18,018 bases of DNA from JBFGJY01 sp041576975 (lineage in GTDB: Bacteria; Pseudomonadota; Gammaproteobacteria; UBA4575). Within the stretch, counting starts at the first letter, position 1. Each line of letters opens with the position of its first letter. Shown here piece by piece: positions 1 to 8,522 of the stretch. A program made the translations under genes and the position numbers. The DNA is taken from positions 1-18,018 of the forward strand of contig JBFGJY010000051.1 of the NCBI GenBank assembly GCA_041576975.1, given 5' to 3'. The notes beneath the pieces are model-generated. The model was not told the origin of the DNA. It made no database searches and worked only from the letters and a program-made list of their open reading frames with translations.

Positions 1-79
1 TACATAGAATAAATGATTCTGACAGTCGATGAAGCGCTAAACAACACTGCCAAAGTAAGGAAAACTAGTATTTTCATCG

Positions 80-103
80 AAGCGAAACATAACTCATTCG
101 CTT
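80..103. other. Inverted repeat downstream of lhr
   Basis: Arms AAGCGAA (80-86) and TTCGCTT (97-103) are a perfect 7-bp inverted repeat around a 10-nt loop. It lies about 90 bp beyond the lhr stop codon. Neither strand has a T-tract after it, so it is not a convincing intrinsic terminator. The rest of 1-191 is AT-rich and shows no credible gene on either strand. Confidence 0.3.
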
Positions 104-113
104 AAACCTTAAA

Positions 114-141
114 TTCCCGCTTTGGGTCAAAAGCAGACATT
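114..141. repeat. Dispersed palindromic repeat, copy 1
   Basis: One of five copies of a roughly 30-bp imperfect palindrome whose shared core is close to CCGCTTTGGGTCGAAAGC, followed by AGACATT. This copy reads CCGCTTTGGGTCAAAAGC and then AGACATT, with its left end (TTC) degraded. It lies in the spacer 50 bp past the lhr stop codon. Other copies are at 10805, 11604, 12173 and 17225. Confidence 0.7.
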
Positions 142-191
142 TTCATTATAATCGATATTGTATTAAATATAGCAATAAGTAGATTTGGGCT

Positions 192-3100
192 TTATTCATT
201 GGCAGCAGTAAATTTGGTTTTGATGATATTTCTATGAGTGCTTTTGTTCATTAATAAGGCATGCTCTTTTGGTGACAACTTTTCGTTTGCACTTTCTAAA
301 ATTTGAATCATATTCGCTTGCTGGAATGCGATAGGTAAGCCATCTCGAAATAAAATCCGACTGTCAAATTTAGTTGGAATTTTTTCGCCAGGTAGAATGA
401 TCCCTACAAGATTAAGTGGGTCAGCCGCAGAAATAGCAATAAGATCTCCACGGATTTCTTTGTTTCGAATATTTCTTATCTCTGCGACTGCGTCTGGTAA
501 TGCAAATTGTTCACCTGCAAAACCTTGTACAAACCTTCCGCCTCTGATCTCACCGCGAGCTTCTAATCGCCAGTAAACTTTTATCAGCTCACGCCAAGGT
601 GGCAAATTAGTTTCTCTTTCTAATGCTTTTCTAAATACAATGCCATAACGCCTTAATAGTACCCAAGCAATATGCTCAATACTTGTCAAGTAATCGCTAC
701 CTTCTAAGTGTATTAGTGCCCAACGACCAGCTCGATCAAATCCCGATGAAGTGATATGTCGACCTCTTCTTCTAGGCGCGAACCTAGGGCGCTTACTTGA
801 TGGAACGAGCAACGCTCTTAAGCCTGCATAACTATCAGAGGTAACCAAGCCCCAATTTACTAACTCTCCTAACGCATCTTCAACTTGTGTTCTTAATAAG
901 CCAGTATCCTTAACTAGATCTACAAAAAAAGAAGCACCGTGATTTTTTAGTGCCTCGAGTACTTTTTTGGCAGATGATGTGAATTGCATGTCCTTAGGGT
1001 TAGGAGAAGAACACACTTCACGCCAACAAGGGATTGCTTGGCGTTCAAGCAAAGTAATGGGTGCATTTCTTACGGGTGAAGTACGTTTTTCACCTTTGGA
1101 TGCTCGCACTGCTATACGCAGCCAACTACATTTACCAGTGCTACATAAAGTATCCAACATGCCCGTCGTAAATTCTGCAATACGTGCAGTGATGATGTCT
1201 TTCTCCCATGCGCCTGCAGGTGCAGAATAACCTTCTAATTGTTCGATGGCCGCAGCTAAAGCATCTTGGCCTTTACCTCTATCTGTAAGACCATGCCAAT
1301 GAAATAAAAATCGCATATATACGGCAGCAGCAACGGGCTCAATTTCACTGCGCAGACGCTTAATGGTATACCGATGAATACGGGCCAATAGTCTACGTTC
1401 ACACCATTCCTCGACTTGGTTGGTTGCAGAAGTTGTATTGCGCTTTTCTTGTGTAAACTGGCCACGCATAACAAAACCTTCTTGCTCAAGAGCGAGTAAT
1501 GCATTTTCAATTTCACTAACAAAAAGGTTTAACGACAGAGCAAGCTGTTCAGCAGTAGTGGGGCCCAATCCTTCTAGTCTTGAGCGAATAAGTTCACGTG
1601 TTGCTTCAGTTCGATTCTCAATGGCCTGCGTATAGATACGTAAAGCTTTAATCTTTGGCTCAATAGTAAAATTATCATAAATTAGCTCAAACTCATGTAA
1701 ACGTTCTGCAGCAACCCAATGATTTACATTTGTGTGAGTTAAAACTGTTGCGCGTTTATCTTGCTTTAAAGTATCGAGTAAATGACGCCATCCGAATTTA
1801 AGCCTTTCTTCAATAGGAGAATATACATCGCCACGTTGACCCTCTTCTTCAGTAAGAAAACCTAGAATCACAAGTGCATCATGAAGCTCATCTGCAGTTT
1901 TGGGCTCTGGCCATGCCTCTTGTTTAACTCTTGCAATCGCAGCTTGATCTAACTGTGCAAGTTCTGCGGCTTCAGTGGGATCAATATAGCGTCGTGCCTG
2001 CACCGCTAATGCGCGGCGTTCTTCAGCAGGCGCATCATCTAAAAATGCATACGGTCTCGCGCCTAAAATTTCTTGGGCTAGCGGCGACGGCCCAGTCAGA
2101 TCTCTTCCAATCACCTTGATCTCTTCAGCTTCAATACTTTTTAGGACATCAATAAATTCATCAATTGCCATCACATCATGCAGACAATCATCAATCGCCT
2201 GATTAACTAAAGGGTGATCTGGAATTTCTCGTCTGCCAGTAATGTTCTCGGCACAGGCCAACTGATCTGGAAAGATTACCGCGATTAAGTCTTCAGCATC
2301 ATTTCTTTGAAAATATGCGGGTGCACGTTTTCCATTGTGATTACGTCGTATAGCAAGTGCAATTGAGGCGACCCAACGCCAATGGGTTGGAAACATCGGC
2401 GCTGCTAGCAACGCTTGAATTAATACATCTCGTACTGTAGCTGAATTGACATACTTTACAGGTTCATCGATTGCAAAACTATGTGTAGCTGAAAGCGATA
2501 AGATAATAGTGTCTTCTAAAGCTGCCGCTTGCAGTTCGAAATTAAATTTTTTACAAAAACGTTTACGTAAAGATAAGCCCCAGGCACGATTAACTCTTAA
2601 GCCATAAGGCGAGTGCACCACTAAGTGCAAATCACCGGTTTCATCAAAAAAACGCTCAAACACAATATGCTCTTGATGAGGTATAACATTCAGTGCTGCT
2701 TTCACCGCCGCCATATAATTTACTAATTGCTCGGCAGCGGCTTGTGGAATTTGATACTCACACATCAACCATTTTTGTGTGGCTTCTATGCCTTGCTCTA
2801 GTTTTGAATCAAGCTGTTTTCTTAAATTAGAAACTGCTTTGGATAACTCTTTAGTACGTGCGGGTGCTTCACCCATCCAAAATGGAAGATTGGGCGGTTC
2901 GCCTTTTGCATCTTCTACATAAACTTTGCCTTGCTCGATTTTAAGAATGCGATATGAAGTGTTACCAAGTTGAAAAATATCTCCTGGTAGAGATTCAAAT
3001 GCAAAGTCTTCATTTAGTGTTCCAACTTTAAACCCTTCTGGAGAGAGAACCACTTCATAGTCAAATTGGTCGGGTATCGCGCCTCCATTGGTTATGGCAG

Positions 3101-4556
3101 TAAGTCGCGCGCCTTTTCTTGCTCTCAGTTTCCCATTGATCGCATCATGATGCAGATATGCACTGCGCCGACCACGGCGCGTAGAAAAACCTTGCGATAA
3201 CATACGAATGACTTCCGTATAGTCTTCACGCTTGAGATTATGATAAGGCCATGCGTGTTTAAATTGATTAAAAAGCTTTTCTTCTGCCCATTCTTCTTCA
3301 CCAGCAACTTCCGCGACTATTTGTTGAGAGAGTACATCTAAAGGTTGCGATGGAATGATAATTTCATCCAGTTCACCTTTTTGAGAAACATATAAAAGCG
3401 CCGTGCACTCAACTAAATCATCCCGAGAAAGTGGAAATAATTTGCCTTTTGGCTTCGCATTTACCGCATGACCAGAACGGCCGACTCTTTGTATAAAAGC
3501 ACCAATGGATCTTGGTGTACCAAGCTGACAAACCAAATCGATATCACCAATATCAATACCAAGCTCAAGTGATGCCGTCGCGATCAGGCATTTCAATTTT
3601 CCCATCTTTAAGCGCTGTTCAGCGTGTAAACGATGTTCTTTTGCAAGGCTGCCATGATGAGAAGTAACATTTTCATCACCGATGCGCTCGGCGATGTGTC
3701 GTGCCACGCGTTCGGCTAATCTTCTTGTATTGACAAATATCAGTGTAGTGCGGTGGGAATTAATCAATACGGCGAGTCGGTCATAAACTTCTTCCCAAAC
3801 CTCATTAGACATAATCGCCTCTAAAGGCGAGCGCGGTACTTCTAAGCTTAAATCAAGAACACGAATATGGCCTGTATCAATAATAATACAAGCATCCGTG
3901 CGATTCCCGACCAAGAAGTTAGCCATATTTTCGATTGGCTTTTGAGTTGCAGAACAACCCACTCGAGTTAGCTTATGCTGAGTCAATGCATCAAGACGTT
4001 CTAATGACAAACTTAAATGTGAGCCTCGCTTGTTACCGGCAAGCGCATGAATTTCATCTACTATGACTGTACGCACAGTGCGTAACATTTCACGACCTGA
4101 TTTAGAAGTAAGTAAAATGTATGCGGATTCAGGTGTCGTGACTAAAATGTGTGGCGGTTGTTTAACTGCGCGTTGGCGTTCCCCTTGAGGTGTGTCACCC
4201 GTGCGAACCCAAGCCTTAATGTCAATATCTGGTAATCCTTCTTCTAGCAGTTGATTTCGTATTCCAACAATCGGCAACTGTAAATTTTTTTGTATGTCAT
4301 TTGACAGCGCCTTTAATGGTGAGATGTAAAGAACTCGAGTTTCATCAGGCAATCCTTGTACTAATCCCTCTTTTATTAAGGCATCGATACTCGCCATAAA
4401 AGCTGCAAGGGTTTTTCCAGAACCCGTTGGAGCAGCAAGTAATGTATGTTCACCCTTAGCAATGGCTGGCCATGACTTAACTTGAACTGGTGTAGGTCCA
4501 GAAAATGTACTCTTAAACCAACTGCGTGTAGACGAATGAAAATTATTTAGGCTCAC
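192..4556 (-). CDS. lhr: Lhr-type long ATP-dependent DNA helicase
   Basis: A 1454-residue superfamily 2 helicase of the Lhr (large helicase-related) family, taken to unwind DNA with 3'-to-5' polarity during repair. The N-terminal RecA domain has a Q-motif region (PTPVQ, 21-25), Walker A APTGSGKT (42-49), DEIH (167-170) and SAT (202-204). The second RecA domain ends with QRVGRSGH (356-363). The Lhr-core winged-helix and DEAD/H-associated regions follow. The segment from about residue 1055, with RYTIKRLRSEIEP and PAGAWE motifs, matches the long C-terminal domain of E. coli-type Lhr, which is related to the AlkZ/YcaQ glycosylase fold. E. coli Lhr is about 1540 residues, so this is a full-length long form, not the short Lhr-core type. 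The start is GTG (4554-4556) with only a weak GAGA upstream. It stands alone, transcribed away from the neighbouring DUF2380 gene. Confidence 0.93.
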   Translation of the reverse strand: MSLNNFHSSTRSWFKSTFSGPTPVQVKSWPAIAKGEHTLLAAPTGSGKTLAAFMASIDALIKEGLVQGLPDETRVLYISPLKALSNDIQKNLQLPIVGIRNQLLEEGLPDIDIKAWVRTGDTPQGERQRAVKQPPHILVTTPESAYILLTSKSGREMLRTVRTVIVDEIHALAGNKRGSHLSLSLERLDALTQHKLTRVGCSATQKPIENMANFLVGNRTDACIIIDTGHIRVLDLSLEVPRSPLEAIMSNEVWEEVYDRLAVLINSHRTTLIFVNTRRLAERVARHIAERIGDENVTSHHGSLAKEHRLHAEQRLKMGKLKCLIATASLELGIDIGDIDLVCQLGTPRSIGAFIQRVGRSGHAVNAKPKGKLFPLSRDDLVECTALLYVSQKGELDEIIIPSQPLDVLSQQIVAEVAGEEEWAEEKLFNQFKHAWPYHNLKREDYTEVIRMLSQGFSTRRGRRSAYLHHDAINGKLRARKGARLTAITNGGAIPDQFDYEVVLSPEGFKVGTLNEDFAFESLPGDIFQLGNTSYRILKIEQGKVYVEDAKGEPPNLPFWMGEAPARTKELSKAVSNLRKQLDSKLEQGIEATQKWLMCEYQIPQAAAEQLVNYMAAVKAALNVIPHQEHIVFERFFDETGDLHLVVHSPYGLRVNRAWGLSLRKRFCKKFNFELQAAALEDTIILSLSATHSFAIDEPVKYVNSATVRDVLIQALLAAPMFPTHWRWVASIALAIRRNHNGKRAPAYFQRNDAEDLIAVIFPDQLACAENITGRREIPDHPLVNQAIDDCLHDVMAIDEFIDVLKSIEAEEIKVIGRDLTGPSPLAQEILGARPYAFLDDAPAEERRALAVQARRYIDPTEAAELAQLDQAAIARVKQEAWPEPKTADELHDALVILGFLTEEEGQRGDVYSPIEERLKFGWRHLLDTLKQDKRATVLTHTNVNHWVAAERLHEFELIYDNFTIEPKIKALRIYTQAIENRTEATRELIRSRLEGLGPTTAEQLALSLNLFVSEIENALLALEQEGFVMRGQFTQEKRNTTSATNQVEEWCERRLLARIHRYTIKRLRSEIEPVAAAVYMRFLFHWHGLTDRGKGQDALAAAIEQLEGYSAPAGAWEKDIITARIAEFTTGMLDTLCSTGKCSWLRIAVRASKGEKRTSPVRNAPITLLERQAIPCWREVCSSPNPKDMQFTSSAKKVLEALKNHGASFFVDLVKDTGLLRTQVEDALGELVNWGLVTSDSYAGLRALLVPSSKRPRFAPRRRGRHITSSGFDRAGRWALIHLEGSDYLTSIEHIAWVLLRRYGIVFRKALERETNLPPWRELIKVYWRLEARGEIRGGRFVQGFAGEQFALPDAVAEIRNIRNKEIRGDLIAISAADPLNLVGIILPGEKIPTKFDSRILFRDGLPIAFQQANMIQILESANEKLSPKEHALLMNKSTHRNIIKTKFTAANE

Positions 4557-4654
4557 TATGTGATTATCTCGATTTTTTGGCTTGCACAGGCTAATGCCTA
4601 GCTTAATTCCTTGGTTGTTAGCTAAAAATAAATTTCAGACTACTACCATAACTA

Positions 4655-4843
4655 CTATTCCGACACTTTTTCTGAAATCGTAAAGTCCATTAGTTTATCC
4701 ATGCCAATTTTAAATAATGTCTTTCCATCATGAATGGGTATAACAACAATAAATATAAACAACGTAAGCATTACGAGATTGAAGATCCAAAGTTTAGCTT
4801 TTTTAATCACAATATTTATGTTGTTTTTACCTTTACTCTTCAA
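4655..4843 (-). CDS. Possible small single-pass membrane protein
   Basis: A 62-residue reading frame starting at TTG. A basic N-terminus (KSKGKNN, then IKKAK) is followed by a hydrophobic helix at roughly residues 18-36 (LWIFNLVMLTLFIFIVVIP) and a short polar tail, so it would sit in the inner membrane with one helix. The frame stays open upstream to a TAA and would add residues such as AAKLYKWA, but it has no ATG and I see no good ribosome binding site. It may be a true small gene with a rare start or the remnant of a longer one. I do not recognise a family. It ends about 100 bp upstream of the lhr start and may lie in the lhr leader transcript. Confidence 0.4.
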   Translation of the reverse strand: MKSKGKNNINIVIKKAKLWIFNLVMLTLFIFIVVIPIHDGKTLFKIGMDKLMDFTISEKVSE

Positions 4844-4939
4844 TGCCCATTTGTAGAGCTTTGCAGCCAGAAATTATCAATAGCCTAGTATTGGACAACC
4901 AGATGCAAAAAACGATGCCTAGCTGTGCAATCGTTCTTA

Positions 4940-4945
4940 TATAAT
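4940..4945 (+). promoter_or_regulatory. Candidate -10 element (TATAAT) before the DUF2380-like gene
   Basis: A consensus TATAAT lies 83 nt ahead of the 5028 start in an AT-rich spacer. The hexamer 17 bp upstream (GCCTAG) does not resemble a -35 box, so this is only a candidate. A TTGACT at 4951-4956 has no good partner. Confidence 0.25.
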
Positions 4946-5027
4946 ACTAATTGACTGTAAATTAATTCGTTTCGGAGTTAAAATTAGCCAGCCGTTTAAT
5001 TTTAATCAAAATTATCTCAAGAATTCT

Positions 5028-5540
5028 ATGCAAAATCTAAAATCTATTACGAGTTATTATAATTTACTATTTATATTTTTATTCTTGGTATCCTCAGCAC
5101 ATGCAGATGTGCGAATAGCGGTCTTGGATTTTGAACTAAAAGATATGACGTTAATGCCTGGTACAGAAGCAGAGCTTGAACGCACCGCATCTGTTGCGCC
5201 TTTACTTCGTAATGCGCTTGGAGAAACACATGGTTACCAAATTATTTCGATTGACTCCGAGACCCAAAAAGAAGCGGATGTATCTATCGGCTATCTTTTT
5301 GATCATGCTGATGTGGCTGCCGAGCTAGGCAAACAACATGGAGCTGACTGGATCTTGGTAGGGCGTGTACATAAACCAAGCTTTTTATTCGCGTACCTAA
5401 AAGCGCACCTAATCAACTGCAACACTAAAAAACCAGCTGGCGACTACGTAATTGAAGTGAAAGGAGATGCTAAAAAATTCACTATAAAAGGAGTTGAAAA
5501 CCTGGCAATTAAAATCAATGCAACCATCGTCCCTGAGTAG
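5028..5540 (+). CDS. Secreted DUF2380/DUF3280-like protein
   Basis: A 170-residue exported protein of unknown function. The N-terminus is a signal peptide: hydrophobic core LLFIFLFLVSS (13-23), probable cleavage after AHA (24-26). The mature part opens with VRIAVLDFEL (28-37), then ERTASVAPLLR and the segment YLFDHADVAAELG followed by GADWILVGRVHKPSFLFAYL. I recognise this pattern from the DUF2380/DUF3280 family of periplasmic proteins, which have no assigned reaction. The ribosome binding site is weak. The gene ends 28 nt before gloA on the same strand, so the two are probably co-transcribed, but nothing in the protein suggests a methylglyoxal role. Confidence 0.75.
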   Translation: MQNLKSITSYYNLLFIFLFLVSSAHADVRIAVLDFELKDMTLMPGTEAELERTASVAPLLRNALGETHGYQIISIDSETQKEADVSIGYLFDHADVAAELGKQHGADWILVGRVHKPSFLFAYLKAHLINCNTKKPAGDYVIEVKGDAKKFTIKGVENLAIKINATIVPE

Positions 5541-5568
5541 CGGCTGATGACAAACTTAGGAGATTTGT

Positions 5569-5964
5569 ATGGCAAAACTCATCCACTCCATGATTAGAGT
5601 GTTAGATCTAGATAAATCAATAGACTTTTATCACAAAGCTTTCAATTTAAAAGAGAAACATCGAATGGATTTCAGTGATTTCACACTAGTCTATATGGGC
5701 AATGAAGAAATCGATTTTGAAATTGAGCTGACCTTGAATAAAGGTCGTACAGATCCATACGCGCATGGCAATGGCTATGGGCATGTAGCGTTTTGTGTGA
5801 ATGATTTAACTGCAGAGCATAAGCGCATAAAAGCCCTGGGTTTCGAGCCACAAGAAATCGTCGACTTTAGCCCAGACGGAGATTTGGTCGCACGCTTTTT
5901 CTTCATGAAAGACCCCGACGGCTATGAAATTGAAATACTGCAGCGTCAGGGGCATTACCAATAA
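5569..5964 (+). CDS. gloA: Lactoylglutathione lyase (glyoxalase I)
   Basis: A 131-residue enzyme of the VOC (vicinal oxygen chelate) superfamily. It converts the hemithioacetal of methylglyoxal and glutathione to S-lactoylglutathione in the cytoplasm. Its length and motifs match E. coli GloA (135 residues). The four metal ligands are present: H6 (KLIHSM), E53 (EIELTLN), H72 (YGHVAF) and E122 (DPDGYEIEIL). Two babbab modules cover residues 1-60 and 68-125. The long active-site loop of eukaryotic Zn-type enzymes is absent, which fits the Ni/Co-dependent bacterial class. The ATG at 5569 has a good ribosome binding site, AGGAG at 5558-5562. It probably forms a two-gene transcript with the secreted protein upstream. 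Confidence 0.92.
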   Translation: MAKLIHSMIRVLDLDKSIDFYHKAFNLKEKHRMDFSDFTLVYMGNEEIDFEIELTLNKGRTDPYAHGNGYGHVAFCVNDLTAEHKRIKALGFEPQEIVDFSPDGDLVARFFFMKDPDGYEIEILQRQGHYQ

Positions 5965-5983
5965 TAATGCCGTGAGGCTTTTT
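5951..5983 (+). terminator. Possible terminator after gloA
   Basis: Stem GGCATTA (5951-5957) pairs with TAATGCC (5965-5971) around a 7-nt loop that contains the gloA stop codon. A short GCC-GTGA-GGC stem and TTTTT (5979-5983) follow. The T-run starts 7 nt after the main stem, so this is imperfect. It would separate gloA from the convergent MOSC gene. Confidence 0.4.
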
Positions 5984-6114
5984 ACTAATTATGTTGCTTG
6001 GTTTGTACATCTTACTGCTCACACAATAAATCGAGGCAGATTATAAAGGTTTAAGCGAAGGTTATAGATCGTTACTCGCTCAGAATTATATTTACATTTG
6101 ATAGCGAACACGCG

Positions 6115-6798
6115 TTAACAGCAACCTGGTACGGCAGCATCTTCAGAGCGAGCCTTAACCTTTTGTAGCATATCATTCGCCCATCTCTTCCAAGCGTCGG
6201 ATATCTGGGCAACATCAAGTAAACGCTCGACCTCATCGCGGTCACGCGTGTAAATACGAAATACATCACGGACGGTGAGGTCATGATGGGGTTTTTCGAC
6301 TACCCGTATCTCATCGCCAGCGCCCACATCACCTTCAACGATTATTCGCAGGTAAGGCCCGGGCCGCATCGCCTCAGTGAACCGGCGCGGAAATGTCTTG
6401 TCGTCCATTCGAACTCCAAGCCGCCAGCAAGGTATGCGTGGTTCAGAAATTTCAAGCACCGTACTACCAATTTCCCAACGCTCCCCAACTAGCGCATCAT
6501 TCACCTCAATGCCTTGTGTTGTAAGATTTTCACCAAACTCACCGTATACAAGTGATCGACCGAGTATCTGTTCCCACCACTGAATGTCTTCGATGGCATA
6601 TGCATACATCGCTTTATCAAATCCCCCGTGTGCCTTGGGATCCGCTTGGTCATCTCCTTCCAGATTTACACCACGAGCTGCAATACGACCAGCAACAGGT
6701 GATTTCCAGATAGCACTCTTCGCGGGACGATTGTTATATTCAAATTCTCTTGCGGTACCGACGTTAACAGAGAGTATTTTTTCTATTGGAGCCGTCAT
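6115..6798 (-). CDS. MOSC domain-containing protein (YiiM-like)
   Basis: A 227-residue protein of the MOSC (molybdenum cofactor sulfurase C-terminal) family, like E. coli YiiM, whose members help reduce N-hydroxylated compounds or handle activated sulfur with the molybdenum cofactor. The MOSC beta-barrel covers about residues 10-165. It contains HGGFDKAMYAY (57-67), GEFGENLTTQG (86-96) and the conserved cysteine C124 in PRIPCWRLG. A C-terminal three-helix region (about 170-215, DLTVRDVFRIY) matches the 3-alpha domain of YiiM-type proteins. The chain ends PGCC, with adjacent cysteines C226 and C227. The ATG at 6798 has a strong Shine-Dalgarno AGGAGGG (6802-6808 on the minus strand). It diverges from the flavoprotein gene at 7132. 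Confidence 0.88.
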   Translation of the reverse strand: MTAPIEKILSVNVGTAREFEYNNRPAKSAIWKSPVAGRIAARGVNLEGDDQADPKAHGGFDKAMYAYAIEDIQWWEQILGRSLVYGEFGENLTTQGIEVNDALVGERWEIGSTVLEISEPRIPCWRLGVRMDDKTFPRRFTEAMRPGPYLRIIVEGDVGAGDEIRVVEKPHHDLTVRDVFRIYTRDRDEVERLLDVAQISDAWKRWANDMLQKVKARSEDAAVPGCC

Positions 6799-6863
6799 TT
6801 ACCCTCCTTTTACCAAATGAGTCTGACTATATTTATACTACATAATAATTGCTAAACATTATT

Positions 6864-6878
6864 TACTAATATTTAGTA
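6864..6878. promoter_or_regulatory. AT-rich palindrome, possible operator
   Basis: TACTAA (6864-6869) and TTAGTA (6873-6878) flank a 3-bp centre. It lies 66 bp upstream of the MOSC start. It could be an operator, but such palindromes are common by chance in AT-rich DNA. Confidence 0.2.
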
Positions 6879-6983
6879 TTTAGAATCTCTTAATGATATT
6901 AAAAATATTTATTTTTCTCATGACCCTTTCACAAACTCAATCTAATTTTAATGTTCAAGTTGTATCATTTGTATTATGCAGGT

Positions 6984-7012
6984 TTGACTGAAGGATAGAA
7001 AAGCATTATCTC
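6984..7012 (+). promoter_or_regulatory. Candidate promoter for the flavoprotein gene
   Basis: TTGACT (6984-6989) matches five of six -35 consensus positions. A 17-bp spacer then leads to TATCTC (7007-7012), which has only three of six -10 positions. It would give a leader of about 115 nt that includes the hairpin at 7083-7103. Confidence 0.3.
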
Positions 7013-7082
7013 GTTATTGTAAAAAAAGACATATTGATAAAAAAGTTAATATAAAATTTGATAGATAAATAAAATGCAATTT

Positions 7083-7103
7083 CGCAGTCATTTGGTGACT
7101 GCG
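7083..7103 (+). promoter_or_regulatory. Perfect 8-bp stem-loop in the flavoprotein leader
   Basis: CGCAGTCA (7083-7090) and TGACTGCG (7096-7103) are exact complements around the 5-nt loop TTTGG. The structure ends 17 nt before the GGGAG ribosome binding site (7121-7125) and has no T-run after it, so it is not a terminator. It may be a repressor or activator operator on DNA, or an RNA element affecting translation or stability. Confidence 0.5.
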
Positions 7104-7131
7104 GCTCAAGTCGCAAAATTGGGAGAAAAAA

Positions 7132-8511
7132 ATGAATAAAAAATACGATGCAATTGTGATTGGCGCAGGACAAGCTGGACCTGCTTTAGCGGCTCGCCTC
7201 ACATCAGAAGGATTACAAACAGCCATGATTGAACGAAATTTATTTGGAGGTACTTGTGTAAACACCGGCTGCATCCCTACAAAGACACTTGTTGCCAGTG
7301 CGCGGGCTGCACATATGGCGCATCGCGGAAATGAATTTGGTGTGAACATAGCGGGTGATATTCGCATCGATATGAAAAAAGTAAAAGCACGTAAAGATGG
7401 CGTTGTACAACAATCTAATCAAGGCGTGACTGGATGGTTAAAAGGTATGAAAAATCTGGATGTATATGAAGGACACGCACAGTTTGAAGGTCTAAACGTC
7501 TTGCAAGTTAATGGTGAACAATTAGAAGCCGATAAAGTATTTATCAATGTAGGTGCGCGGGCGCGAGTTCCAGACATGCCCGGTTTAAGTGAGATCGATT
7601 ATTTTACAAACTCAAGCATTATGGATGTAGATTATTTACCCGAGCATCTAGTGATAATTGGCGGTAGTTATATTGGGCTTGAGTTTGCACAGATGTATCG
7701 ACGTTTTGGCAGTGAAGTTACCATCATCGAGATGGCAGATCGACTCATTCCCAGAGAAGATGAAGATGTTTCCTTAGCCGTTCAGGAGATTCTTGAAAAT
7801 GAAGGGATCGAAATAAGACTTCGTGCAGAATGTATCAGTTTTGTTAAAAGAGATAACAACATCGCCGTTAATTCAAGTTGTAATGAACAAGTAGAAGAGT
7901 CCATGGGCTCGCATGTTTTGCTTGCAGTTGGCCGCGTGCCCAATACTCATGACTTAGGTTTAGAAAAGGCAGGCGTTGAATTAAACGAGCGAGGAATGAT
8001 CAAAGTTAATGATCAGCTTCAAACCAATATTCCTGGTATATGGGCATTAGGAGAGTGCAATGGTAAAGGTGCATTTACACATACCTCTTATAATGATTAT
8101 GAGATTGTTGTAGATAATTTATTCGATTCAAAAACACGACGTGTAAGTGATCGTATACCTTGCTATGGCTTATTTATCGATCCGCCACTGGGTCGAGTAG
8201 GCATGACTGAACAACAAGTGCGTGAATCTGGAAAAAATGCATTAGTAGGTAAAATGATGATGTCACGCATCGGCCGTGCACGAGAACGAAGCGAAACACA
8301 AGGATTTATGAAAGTTTTAATCGATGCAGAAAATGAACAAATACTTGGAGCAACTATTCTAGGTGTTGGCGGTGATGAAACTATACATTTGTTAATTGAC
8401 GTAATGTATACAAATAAATCGTATCACGTTATAAAAAATGCGGTACATATACACCCTACTGTTGCAGAGTTAATACCCACAATGCTTCAAGATTTGAAAC
8501 CACTTAAGTAA
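7132..8511 (+). CDS. FAD-dependent disulfide oxidoreductase, mercuric-reductase-like
   Basis: A 459-residue class I pyridine nucleotide-disulfide oxidoreductase. The FAD-binding motif GAGQAG is at 11-16. The redox-active pair is C42/C47 in GGTCVNTGCIPTK. The NAD(P) fold has GGSYIG (177-182) and ends in E200, which suggests NADH. ALGECN (305-310) is the second FAD contact, and the dimerisation domain carries the catalytic dyad H441/E446 (HPTVAE). It looks closest to the MerA-like branch, but has no N-terminal heavy-metal domain and no C-terminal cysteine pair, and no mer genes lie nearby, so mercury reduction is unlikely. Its true acceptor is unknown. Lipoamide dehydrogenase is a less likely alternative, since no 2-oxoacid dehydrogenase genes are adjacent. 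ATG at 7132 has GGGAG at 7121-7125. It converges on the hydrolase gene with an 11-bp gap. Confidence 0.88.
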   Translation: MNKKYDAIVIGAGQAGPALAARLTSEGLQTAMIERNLFGGTCVNTGCIPTKTLVASARAAHMAHRGNEFGVNIAGDIRIDMKKVKARKDGVVQQSNQGVTGWLKGMKNLDVYEGHAQFEGLNVLQVNGEQLEADKVFINVGARARVPDMPGLSEIDYFTNSSIMDVDYLPEHLVIIGGSYIGLEFAQMYRRFGSEVTIIEMADRLIPREDEDVSLAVQEILENEGIEIRLRAECISFVKRDNNIAVNSSCNEQVEESMGSHVLLAVGRVPNTHDLGLEKAGVELNERGMIKVNDQLQTNIPGIWALGECNGKGAFTHTSYNDYEIVVDNLFDSKTRRVSDRIPCYGLFIDPPLGRVGMTEQQVRESGKNALVGKMMMSRIGRARERSETQGFMKVLIDAENEQILGATILGVGGDETIHLLIDVMYTNKSYHVIKNAVHIHPTVAELIPTMLQDLKPLK

Positions 8512-8522
8512 ATACAAAATAT

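Larger units (their letters stand above)
6799..7131. other. Divergent 333-bp intergenic region
   Basis: An AT-rich spacer between the starts of the MOSC gene (leftward) and the flavoprotein gene (rightward), with no credible reading frame. It contains the MOSC ribosome binding site, a 15-bp palindrome (6864-6878), a candidate rightward promoter (6984-7012) and a perfect hairpin (7083-7103) just ahead of the flavoprotein ribosome binding site. Confidence 0.7.

Noticed and set aside
967..1230. Plus-strand reading frame inside lhr (87 residues)
   Set aside because: Lies antisense to a well-supported helicase domain; no ribosome binding site or recognisable protein pattern.
7132..8511. Possible true mercuric reductase in a mercury-resistance operon
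   Set aside because: No MerR, MerT or MerP neighbours, no metal-binding N-terminus and no C-terminal Cys pair.
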